Assembly (NCBI GenBank): GCA_905331475.1
Contig: CAJNYU010002702.1
Coordinates: forward strand, 62,001 to 126,000
Direction: 5' to 3'
DNA length: 64,000 nt
Origin: Rotaria socialis
Taxonomy: Eukaryota > Rotifera > Eurotatoria > Philodinida > Philodinidae
The notes beneath the pieces are model-generated. The model was not told where the DNA came from and did not search any database. It saw nothing but the letters and a program-made list of their open reading frames with translations. The position numbers and the translations under genes were made by a program. Shown here piece by piece: positions 54,457 to 64,000 of the stretch; position 1 is the first letter of the stretch; each line of letters opens with the position of its first letter.

Positions 54457-55250
54457 TTACAATGAAGGAAAATATTGATAAACATCTTCGGGAACACGTG
54501 TGCAGTTTTCGACAATTAATCGATTCACTTTAGAACAATTACGTCGCAGCGCATCGATTGTAAAGTATCGTGTTGCAGCTATCAATGGGCCATATTTGAG
54601 TTTTAACTCAGTTAGGCAAGGTAGGCGTGCCTTTGTTTCGAGTAGAAATTGTGAAATATAATGGCCATATGCACACATAAGGCCAAACGATGTAAAATGA
54701 GAATATTCAATAATTGAATCAGATAAATTCTCATCAGGTTCCGTTATATGATCGTTCCATAACTGTTCAGTTTCATTCTTCAGACAGAAACGCTTGAGGA
54801 TTGGAAAAGCTAGACTAATTTGCATGAAAAATTCATGTTCCAATGAAATAAAGTCGTTGACATGCAAGTGAGTTACAGTGATAAATACAATATTTGGAAA
54901 TTTGCTTGATATCCGTTCTAGACGAGTAAATGTGAATGGAAGTGAATAAACATGACATATAGTTCTAAACGTGTGAAAGTAGTCTATGGCACAAGCCTTT
55001 TGTCCATATTTAAAGTTTGCAAATGTTTGTTGAATATTATCAGTTGATATAGGATGAGGTAAATGATAAATATTATTTTCTGTGCTTATATAAAAGGTGA
55101 ATGTACGAAGTTGAGGCATATAAATAAGAATCTCATTATGAAGATGTGTGCCATCGAGGAATGGATTTGCGTTATTCGGCATTGAACTCCCATTACAAAT
55201 ACGAAGATACAAAATTAACTTTTCGAGATGTTTCATACGACGACGAAGCT
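54457..55250 (-). pseudogene. F-box/LRR-type protein fragment lacking its N-terminus
   Basis: An open frame of about 260 residues ending in VYQYFPSL. Leu-rich blocks such as MKHLEKLILYLRICNG, MPQLRTFTFYIS, SSKFPNIVFITVTHL, FPILKRFCLKN and LPCLTELKLKYG resemble the central and C-terminal portion of the large bdelloid F-box/LRR-like protein family. No F-box or start region lies upstream. Instead the sequence runs at about 55240-55265 straight into a decayed cysteinyl-tRNA synthetase. The frame itself is intact, so the break could be recent, or a short product could still be made from the internal ATG at 55236. I favour a truncated copy. Confidence 0.6.
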
Positions 55251-55254
55251 GTAC

Positions 55255-56290
55255 AGAGATTTTTGATCATAGCCACCTGTATAGATATTGACTTGTGAAC
55301 CTTAATAAGAAAAAAGGTTTTTAAGTATAAAAATTCATACAAAAAATGAATTCTTACCTAAAGTAGCACTTCCAATTACACTACATTCAATACGTGGATC
55401 TGGTCGACCAAGGCCCCACGGTGATGATCAAGCACGTTCATTTGACTTTTGTTTTTGCCATAAAAGAAAATCAGATTTGCTTTTATTTTATTTATATTTT
55501 CTGATGTTGCTAATGGTTCTTCGTCACGTAATGCAATAATATCACCCATTTCATTAAATTCAAAATTTGCATATGGATGTTGCTTATGAAATTCTACTGT
55601 ATCGAAATAAACGGATAAGCTAGATTCATATGCAAATCCATTCTCCATAATTTTTTTAATAAATTGAATAATGTTCGGTACATCATCACTAAATTGTACA
55701 CCGATTGTTGGCGGAAGAATATTTGAAAGATGCATATTTTTCTTAAACATTTTTTCTAATTCTTTAGTACGATCAATAGAATATGTATTGTAGTTAGTGG
55801 AACTTATAGTTGTTGTGTAAGTAATAAAACGTTTTGCACGAGTTACAGGAATAACACCAGTATTATCAAATGTTTCCTACGAAAAAAAAAACATTCATTT
55901 GAATGTTTTTATATATACTCTACTTTAAATGGAACTTCAAGACCTTCATGAATTTCATCACGTGACATATTTTCGATCATCACATTTGACTCATAACACC
56001 ATTTGTTTATCTTTGAATTGCAAATATGAGACATAAATAATTAATGAAATAAATATATTTCATCGTTAATATCATTGATATTCGTGCAATAAATTATATC
56101 ATAGCCAAAATATTGTTCAATGATTCGGCGTATAATATCTAGTATCACGTAATGTCTAAAAATAAAAAATTATGAAATAGTCATATTACCGCATTAAACC
56201 AGTACGAAATTTCGTATAAATATTTGGCCCTGAACATACCCAGCTGATTTGATTTGCCTTCGCAGCTTTGACAATGATGATTGTTGGGTA
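55255..56290 (-). pseudogene. Decayed cytosolic cysteinyl-tRNA synthetase fragment
   Basis: The functional enzyme charges tRNA-Cys. Pieces in the right order on the minus strand: ISWVCSGPNIY (about 56220-56260, the Cys-Gly-Pro zinc and active-site region); HYVILDIIRRIIEQYFGYD then IYCTNINDI (about 56065-56155); NILPPTI, FIKKIMENGFAYES and SVYFDTVEFH (about 55600-55730); SPWGLGRP...IECS (about 55380-55430); and NIYTGGYD (about 55265-55292). These match the catalytic core of cytosolic CARS. The HIGH signature expected after the CGP block is missing, and there is a frameshift plus an in-frame stop between 55420 and 55460. The C-terminal half, with the KMSKS loop, is absent. It therefore cannot make a working enzyme, and an intact copy must exist elsewhere. 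Confidence 0.8.
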
Positions 56291-57435
56291 ATTGATGAAG
56301 ACATTTACAGCTGATATATATACTAGATGAAAAAGATGATTAAATGAATCTAGAATGCATAGAAACAGTGGAAAACAATCATACAACTACTTGTTCGTCT
56401 ATTTATTTGACCATATATATTCCCTGCATATACCTCGATATCTCGGTGATTAACAATGCCTGGATTAAACAAACGTATTCAAATCTTGATAATAATCAAT
56501 TCAATTATTTTAATAAATTTATTACTATTATTCATTTATTAATTTGTAAAACTTCGCTATCATAAACGTTTCATTATAACTAATAACGAATAGGATTGGT
56601 TTAATATTACCAAATGCATAGTTATCGCTTAGTTAGTTGAATATGCCGTCAAATGCATACTACTACTAATAATAATAATTGGCTAATGCTTAGTCAGAAA
56701 CTTATGTTAGAGAATAAAGCAAAATATATTATATTTTGTATAAAAGTGTCGGCACATGAAATTTATGGTTACAACCATATCCGATGAAAGTTTTAAGTGT
56801 AAATCGATCGACATCTGTAACAAATCAACGGTTTACGTAAAAAAAAAAGATCTTCAAACGATGATTATTCCATCAAAGTAATCAATCTAAACAAAATATG
56901 ATACAGTAGATAAATATATTCAGTGAGTACATTTGTCCAAATTTATCAAGAAATGCTGCAGATAGACAAATCAACGGAAATGTTTTATTCGTTTAAAAAC
57001 TAATCGAAAATGATTATTCCCTCTTTCACTTTACGATTATATGACAGTATGGAATCAGAATTTCCATTCGGAAAAGAATCTATGAAGCAAACTATTAATT
57101 GTTTTCATCTTCACGCAAATAATTATTACAGTTTTCAATTAAAACTTCAAAACTATCTAATATAATTTCAACTTTGAGATCATGTCTATACTCGTTTATA
57201 TAAAATGTATATTCTTCTGTAATATACAATGTGAGATTTCAAAATTTTAAATTAAAATATCACAGAAAAAAGATATTATATATCACGTCACCGAGTACCT
57301 ATCAATTTTACAATTTCATCATATTTGTTCATGTTCAACTTGAATACGTTGATCATAACATTCTTTTGCTGTTGAATATTTATCAGTTGTATCAAATAGT
57401 TTTTGTTTATCCGTTCGTTGAATATGAATATTATC
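56291..57435. other. Intergenic AT-rich DNA
   Basis: Between the CARS fragment and the RRM gene. Open frames at 56344-56565 and 57231-57452 have no recognisable content. No repeat with clear ends was seen. Confidence 0.45.
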
Positions 57436-58409
57436 TCATAAACATTCACTAAGTAGACTTTTCAAATGTCGATTGTCTTCAATAAGTCGATCGCATTCTT
57501 GTTTATAATCAAGTGTTAAACGTTGTAAACGAATACGTTCTGTTGCTATTTGTTCCCATTCAGTTTTCAATGAAGAAATAAGTTGTTCATGTTCATTCTC
57601 CACACGATTATTCATTTCATCATATGTCAGTCGAAGTTTAGCAACTTGTTCATTAATATTTAATGTTGGCGTTGGCGTTGGCGTTGGCGTTGGCGATATT
57701 ATATTGCACGGCTGTATATCGACATCACTAGCAGTTAACATTGATGAAACTGTGAGAGATACGAAATGAGATCTAAATAATTGATAGTAATTGAACAAAT
57801 AAGTTGTGCGTCTAAAATTTACTTTTGTCTAAATTGAGCACGACGTCGAGCTTGTTCTTCATCACGACATTTTTCTATTTCAATCAATTGGTTATTAATA
57901 AAATGAGGCCGTGATAAACAACATATATCGACTGAATCATAATCATCAAATTCAACTAAAACAGTTTGTTCTTCAAATCTTTCTAAACGTAGAATTTCAC
58001 CGCCAGCTGCTTTTAAATAATCCATAATTATTTTATCACAAGGTAATATTTCATCGGGATTTTCTCGTGGTATACGTACAAGTATTTTGTTTGTATTAAG
58101 ATGCATTTCATAAGGATATCGTCGGGTGATTGGTAGGCAGCGACGTACAAAAAGTTGATGATCACTTATAAAAAATGGACGCTCACTCATGATTTTATCA
58201 ATGCTTTCTCTTCTTTCAAATATAAGAATTACGAATGGATTCGGTAATGATATTGATGAATGTTTTGAGATACGACGCTTCAAATATAATTTAGTAATGA
58301 TACCGAAATCTTGAAAAACATCAGTAATACGTTGAGCATTTATATCAGCCGGTAAATTTGAGACATGAAGATGAAATTGTTCGAAAGATTGATCAATGTA
58401 AGCAGGCAT
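57436..58409 (-). CDS. RRM-type RNA-binding protein with C-terminal coiled coil
   Basis: Probable RNA-binding protein; target unknown. Exons 58409-57823 and 57772-57436 give 307 residues, with a 50-bp intron. An RRM-like fold is suggested at about residues 10-90 (FHLHVSNLPADINAQRITDVF, then IITKLYLKR and PFVILIFERRESI) and a second at about 108-180 (KILVRIPRENPDEI...VLVEFDDYDSVD). RNP1 is degenerate in both. A Pro-Thr run (PTPTPTPTPT) from a GTTGGC hexamer tandem follows, and the last about 70 residues (ENEHEQLISSLKTEWEQIA and on) look like a coiled coil. The start ATG at 58409 directly precedes the first RRM. No family name is assigned. Confidence 0.75.
57662..57693 (-). repeat. Hexanucleotide tandem repeat coding Pro-Thr
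   Basis: About five copies of GTTGGC on the plus strand, reading as alternating Pro and Thr in the RRM protein. Copy number could vary without shifting the frame. Confidence 0.8.
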
Positions 58410-59271
58410 TGATAAATCAATACGAGAAAAATTTAATCTAAAATATAAATATAAATATTAACATTATAAGAGATAAAAAGAATATCAAATCTTTAAGTTT
58501 TAGTGCTTACTAAGAAATAAAATAATTAGTTTGATAAATATTTTGAAGATTGTTCAATACAATCTTCATTCGCGTATAAATTACTTGTTTTAATAAATTA
58601 AAATAATTATTATATAAACTTCTGAATCAAAGTTAGGTAAAGTTAAAGTTTATTTTTTACTTCAAAAAAAAAATATGCAATTCTTCGGAATCTATAATCT
58701 TAGATTTAATTTACAGTTTGTCTTCCTAATGATTAATTTGATGAAAAAACAGATTTCAGCAAAGATATTTATTAAATACAAAGCGCAATAAATTAATAAA
58801 GCTTAAGCAAATATCTTGTTTAAATATATGTTCCTTTTTTCTCGTCCGAGATGACGTAAACTTTTAAAACAATTATTGACCTAGTTATCAATCATTTCTA
58901 TTTTTCTATTACCTCGATAGCCGACGTCAATAGCTTAGAGTGCAAAAACATATATTTATTGTTATGAATTTAGAGATTTTTTTAGTCTTTTTCCTGTCGT
59001 TTAACTAGTTACAGTACCGCATGTCTACTTCAACTAGAATAGTATGTTTGTATACTTAGGGATCTCAGCTGTCGTTTTCAGTCAATTGAAATTAGAGTTC
59101 TTTCACTCTTATCTTCTATCTCTTTTTCTGGTTACTTTCATGTTTGAATAACCTTCAGCCTTTGAAAATGATTCACCTATTTAAATGATATAAAAACGTT
59201 GAGAATTCCTATTTGAGATTCCATTATACGGCGCATATATCATTACATTTCATAACTAGATAGATAGAAAT
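58410..59271. other. Intergenic DNA between the divergent RRM gene and FABP paralogue 3
   Basis: About 0.86 kb of AT-rich DNA that must hold both promoters. A TATAAAA at 59189-59195 is the likely FABP TATA box. Nothing else is recognisable. Confidence 0.45.
59189..59195 (+). promoter_or_regulatory. TATA-like box upstream of FABP paralogue 3
   Basis: TATAAAA, 77 bases before the ATG, at nearly the same distance as the TATA-like box of paralogue 1. Confidence 0.5.
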
Positions 59272-59863
59272 ATGGCTAGCAGTGGTGTTGAAGGACTCAA
59301 AGGTACCTGGGACTATGTAGGCATCAATTTTTTCTTCTTCTTTTAATGACTAACTTTTGTAATACTAGGTCGATGGTGAAAATTTTGATGAATATATGAA
59401 AGAACTTGGTGTCGGACTTACGACACGTTTGGCAGCTAGAAGTATCAAACCACGTTTGATTTTTAGTGAAAATGGTGGTAAATGGACTGTAAAATCGGAA
59501 AGTACAATTAAATCAACATCATACGAATTTACACCTAGCGTTGAATTCGATGAAACAACACCTGATGGACGACAAGTTAAAGTACGCTTTTTTGTCTTGA
59601 TATTCTTATTGCTGTTCATATCTTTCTCTTTTTGTTTTCTTTTCAAGTCAACCATCAACTTTGAAGGTAATAAATGGGTTCATACGACCGTCGATAAAGA
59701 TGGAAAAAAATCAGTAGTTACACGTTATGTTGATGATAAAGATCAACATATGATTGTAAGTCATATTACAGACCTCCTTCATTTTTAATCTAATGTATCT
59801 TTTTTGTAATAGGATATGGAATGTGGTTCAGTAAAAGCTCGTCGTTGGTATAAACGTGCCTAA
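59272..59863 (+). CDS. Fatty-acid-binding protein paralogue 3
   Basis: Exons 59272-59316, 59369-59581, 59648-59755 and 59813-59863 give 138 residues, all introns phase 0. It shares the GVGLTTRLAARSIKP and DMECGSVKARRWYKRA blocks with paralogue 1 and is clearly closer to it than to paralogue 2, although paralogue 2 lies between them. The turn reads EFDETTPDGRQVK, and a Ser (TPSVEF) replaces the Gly seen in the others. Predicted cytosolic lipid carrier. An AATAAA lies at 59871-59876. Its three introns match the other copies exactly in codon position. Confidence 0.93.
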
Positions 59864-60563
59864 TAATTTCAATAAAGACTTTTTTCTTCGATATTTATGT
59901 GAACCATCTTTCGAACTAATTTTAGTTTTATTTATCAAAATATTTCATTCAGTTTTCTTGCGAAAAAGCAAAAATTATAAAAACCGTTTTTTTCTTCATC
60001 AAAATGATATTTATATGAACTATTAAAAAAAAATAAAGTTCATGCTACTAAAAATGAATCAATTCTGCCAACCAAGACATGAAATAATATCATTAGCATA
60101 TTATGAATATGAATAAGAGAGCAGAGAACAATAGAAAAATATTTTTTCAAGTGAAGCCTAAAATTAGGTTTAAAGTATACTTTGATAAGAGATATCAATT
60201 CAAAAAGACCTTAATATTGTTATGCAGTATAAAGGACGATAAAAGTACGAAGTCTAACAACCTATCGCAGTACGACTGATTTAAAATAAAACCACAATGA
60301 CATATTATGCTAATTAACTATATTCGATGAAATAGAGAATTGTTTTGAACGAATCATTTTTGATATATAAGACGCTTGCTTTCATGAAAGATTGACACGT
60401 GTAAGCAAATTCAAGTAGCATCGACATTATTAAACTGTCTATTTCGAAAAAAATCTCAGCAAAAAAAGGAAGTCAAATAAAACAAAGTGAAATTTTTAAA
60501 ATTTATTTGTTATAATAAATAATAATTATGTAACTAAAAGAGAAGTGAATAAAGGAAAAAAAA
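59864..60563. other. Intergenic DNA between convergent FABP paralogue 3 and COG4
   Basis: The two genes end towards each other. An AATAAA at 59871-59876 serves the FABP gene, and the reverse-strand AATAAA at 60502-60507 is placed 57 bases after the COG4 stop. No gene is present between them. Confidence 0.5.
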
Positions 60564-63482
60564 TTACAATTTCAATGCTCGAATGTCATCACTACGAAAA
60601 TCCGTTCTACAAATAGAGAAATAAAAAAGTTTAAAATTCAATGAATGTTTATTCTATTTACCTTAGACTAAGAATTTGTCGAACTTCAGATGGAATTAAA
60701 CGCCAAGTTATTTTACTTGATGTTGGATCCCAGTAATCATTAATTTCTTTCAACTAAATACACAAAGATGATATTTTTTAAATTTATCTTTCATTTTTCT
60801 CTTATTTACTTTTTCAAGACAGAGTAATGTAGCAATTTGTGTCAAGCGTTGAAACTTATCACGAATAGGAAGACTAGTAGCATTTGTTAAATATGTCATT
60901 AGCCCTCGAACTTCTTTATCAAATTGAAGACCACCGTACTTAAAAACAAACAAATATTAATTAATTAATTATTGCTTGAAGAAAATTCAAATATACCCGA
61001 TTAAATCCACATTTAATCAGAACTTTTTCCCAAATGGTAACAATTTCACTAGTAGATGCAGCTATTAAGCGATCATAATTTCCAGTACTCAGTATGCTCT
61101 AAAACAAAGATATATATATATATATTTATATTGAAAATCGAAGAATTAGAAATCAGTCAAAAGTCTGTCAAGGTCAAGAATGTTGATTTAAATGTGGAAC
61201 AATTGCAAATCATTAATATCCAAACATTGTGCAACTTTAAAATTCTTTTATTTCTCAATATTTTTTCTCCCATCGGGAGAATCTACTACCAGTATTACAA
61301 AAGAGAACTTATTTCATCAACAGAAACAGAGCGATGTACAAATCACAAAGTTCTCAATAAATATTCAATTTTATTCGATTAGTTTATCGAAAAATTTAAC
61401 TATGTAATATTAATATATTTCAAAGCGTCTATGCTGACTATTAGCAGAGAATGAAAATTGATAAAATCTTTTTCTTTTCGAAAGCAAGACTTCAAGAAAA
61501 CCAATATGAAAGCGATATCAATAAAAATTAACGATGCTTTTAGAAGAAATTATGTGAATAGAAAGATGTGCTTCGATTAACGATAATTTCATTAAAAAAA
61601 CATGCAAATGGTAATTATTAGACTAATCTACACGTATACGGAATCAAATTCATTGATTTCCATTTGACTACTAAAAGTAAATACAAGCATGGTAGAAAAG
61701 AATATTTTTAGATTGATCACAAAAGGTCTAGAAAAAACTCAGAAACAGAACGTGCTGAAGCTTGTAGAGCTAGAAACACTTTTATGAATCTTTTCGATAC
61801 ATTTAAAATTTAAATGCTTACGAACAGCTATTGAAGTGCTGAAACCTATGAAAAACTATTAAATACTATCAAAATTCGTAGTGTAAATCAAGAGCAAAGA
61901 AGCATAGCTTTCAAGTAAAGATATTGTTTTATTCTGCTTTGATGAGAATTAGAAGTCGTGGCATGTCTGATTATTATCGTAATTCTTCTAATTTATATCT
62001 TTGAATTGTGAAGTAGTTCAAAAAAAACAACTCTCATCTTCTTATGCACAAAAAAATATAAAAAGAATCAACAACAAACTAACAAATTAAGACTAACAAA
62101 TGGTAACGTTAAATTTTGTGAAAGAGTACTAGTAAAAAGTTCTTCTATGCAAATAATTACTTTAAATGGAATGAATAAAGCATCAATTTGTACTATAAAA
62201 TTTTGTAGGAATGGATCATTAGCTTCAAATTGAGAAAATTCATCCTAAAAAGAAAAACAAAATTCAACAATTAATTTTGGTACACATTGTTGCTAGCTTT
62301 TAATTAAAACCTACTTCAGATAATTTATGATTAATAGTAACATAGACATCCATAAGTACTTTAATTCGAGGTTTAATTGCACTTGCACATAATTGTTGAC
62401 AAGCAAATTCAATTAAATCTTTGAAACGATTCGCAGCAGAATGAATTTCATTTAAACAAGTCTAATAAATTAACACACAAAAAGAAATTGTATCTTTTAT
62501 CTTATGAAAAAGAAAAGTTCTTTTCATTCTTACATCTAATTTTGTTTTATTATGTTCATTTAACGATAAAAATTTTTTCAATTCTTCATCAAGTAAACTT
62601 TTAAGCGTATGTAAGTTTCCATATGTTATTTCAACATTATTGAATGTTGTTAAAAATATCTGTTTTAATTTTTCAATATCACTTCCTTGTAATTTACCTA
62701 ATTGAATGCTTGATTGAATAACTGTATATGCTTGTGATAAATCAAATCCTGATGGATAACCAGATTTTAATCGAATATGTAATTGTTCACGATAGGTCGT
62801 ATCAATTATACTAACAGCATGATTTAACATTGCACATATACCTTCGACATTTGAACTGGATATTGTTCGTCTAAAGGAAATTTATCTAGTATTATTTAAT
62901 CAAAAACATATTGATAATATATCTATCGATATATATATATATACTTGAGACATTTTCGAAGAATAAAAAATACATCATCGACCATGTTGGGTGAATCAAT
63001 TAAAATAGCTTTATAAATACTTTCACGCATAAAATAATCCTCAATAGTAATATATTGATTTATGAATTCATGTAAAATTCGACTTAAACCTGAATGATTA
63101 ATAAATCTGTCAATTTCTTTTAATTGATTTAAACAAGCATCTGTTTTCATTTCATCCACTAACGGATATGCAGCTTCACAATCAGAATTTAAACGTCGAC
63201 GAATAAAACGTAAATATAATTCACAACTTGCATTGATTAATGTTATTTCAGCTAAGAAATCATCTAATTCGCGTGGATCAAGTTTATCAGTTGATGATAA
63301 ATCAGTTTGCGTTAAACTATTTGAGGTTGTTGAAAGAGATTTTTGTGTTAAAACAGACTGTTGAATACGACGAAATATTGTATCAAATTGGCGTTGAGAT
63401 TTAAAAGAATTTATGCCACGTCCAACTTGTGTATCACAAGCCGATTGTAGCATTGAAACAAAATTAAATAATTTTCCATGCC
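60564..63482 (-). CDS. COG4: Conserved oligomeric Golgi complex subunit 4 (5' end not seen)
   Basis: A subunit of the COG tethering complex for retrograde vesicles at the Golgi. Exons on the minus strand: 63482-62945, 62870-62534, 62461-62315, 62244-62161, 61098-60997, 60938-60810, 60753-60662, 60606-60564, about 490 residues covering the middle and C-terminus. Blocks that match animal COG4 in order: [76 protein letters not shown]-like [51 protein letters not shown], and the terminal [14 protein letters not shown]. The family has about 300 more residues before the first exon seen; these should lie beyond 63483 but I do not find them in the last 500 bases. One intron (61099-62160) is 1.06 kb. 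Confidence 0.92.
61099..62160 (-). other. Long intron (1.06 kb) of COG4
   Basis: Separates the exon ending DALFIPFK from the exon beginning [10 protein letters not shown]; the flanking protein is contiguous in the family, so no coding exon is missing. A (TA)n run lies near 61112-61122. Open frames inside (for example 61056-61382 on the plus strand) look like chance. Confidence 0.6.
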
Positions 63483-64000
63483 CTAACGAAAGAAAAAATT
63501 ATATTAAACTTTACAAGGAAATGCTTTTTTTTGCGAAACTTAATTTAGCAAAAATATTGATAGAAAGTCTTTGATTAGTTACTGTCTTTTAAATAACTTA
63601 ATAGAAAATTCCTACAGATATAACAATCGTATTAGCAACATTCTTCTCATGCAATCGACCATATATCAATAACTTGCTCCTTCTACATATGAATGGCTTC
63701 CTTTTTTCATATCAGAAAGATATAATACACCTGTGATGAAGAAGTTCGTTGCAAAATAGATATTTGAAAGAAATGGATTTTGATTTGTTATAGACATGAT
63801 CAACTGATATATCATGAGATTTTTTCTATATTTTTAAATCGAAGAATGCACACGAAAAACTTCTTAAGTTTATCATAATACTACTAATACAATAGAATAT
63901 GAAAGAAATCCTGAAAATTTCTTCGTATGATCATATATTTATATATCATGACGAAACAAAATCCACCATTACAAACTGTAAGTGCATGTTATCACAATGC
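63483..64000. other. Right edge of the window upstream of the COG4 exons
   Basis: No further COG4 exon is recognisable here. A plus-strand ATG at 63948 opens ten codons and ends at a good donor (ACT|GTAAGT at about 63978), which could be the first exon of another gene; this cannot be decided within the window. Confidence 0.35.

Noticed and set aside
57231-57452. 73-codon plus-strand frame next to the RRM gene
   Set aside because: AT-rich low-complexity composition, overlapping the 3' end of the minus-strand RRM gene.

Overview
The window looks like nuclear DNA of a bdelloid rotifer. It is AT-rich, and its genes are split by many GT-AG introns, mostly 45-70 bp. It holds metazoan genes (axonemal dynein DNAI2, Golgi COG4, fatty-acid-binding proteins, a rhodopsin-like GPCR, EGF/TSP1/SRCR secreted proteins) beside a cellular RNA-dependent RNA polymerase, a bacterial-type glucokinase and F-box proteins of a kind abundant in bdelloids. 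The species assignment is inference. No tRNA, CRISPR array, operon or intact autonomous transposon was seen.

Layout. 1-12819 (+): 3' part of a giant secreted protein (37 exons, 3,411 residues in the window) with an N-terminal mosaic of FN2-like, EGF and SEA-like modules, about 69 EGF repeats in all, and a C-terminal ShKT-like module. 13762-20270 (+): a 12-exon, 1,337-residue cellular RdRP. 21505-24056 (-): axonemal dynein intermediate chain DNAI2. 25951-26977 (+): a GPCR. 27089-28793 (-): a secreted PAN/FOLN/TSP1/SRCR protein. 30769-31997 (-): bacterial-type glucokinase with one intron. 33160-35470 (-): malic enzyme in 10 exons. I rebuilt splice sites by eye; for every complete gene the summed exon lengths are a multiple of three with an open frame, which supports the models.

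From about 35.5 to 47 kb the DNA is gene-poor. It holds a near-perfect 0.65-kb foldback, a duplicated ~190-bp repeat and one single-exon F-box gene. From 47 to 60 kb there are three fatty-acid-binding-protein paralogues of identical four-exon structure. Between them lie two short transposon-like elements with clear terminal inverted repeats and target-site duplications, an inverted-repeat element, a decayed cysteinyl-tRNA synthetase joined to a headless F-box/LRR-type fragment, and an RRM/coiled-coil gene. 60564-63482 (-) is COG4, whose 5' exons are not visible before the window edge.

The genes do not form one pathway. Glucokinase and malic enzyme are adjacent and both serve central carbon metabolism, and malic enzyme makes NADPH that could feed lipid synthesis, but physical linkage is the only evidence of a connection. 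The most interesting observations are the exon-shuffled cassette structure of the giant EGF gene, the foldback element (a possible hairpin-RNA source) about 19 kb from an RdRP gene, the glucokinase with a changed sugar-binding motif and an acquired intron, the chimeric CARS/F-box junction, an rRNA-like fragment near 32.6 kb, and the hAT-like and piggyBac-like miniature elements.
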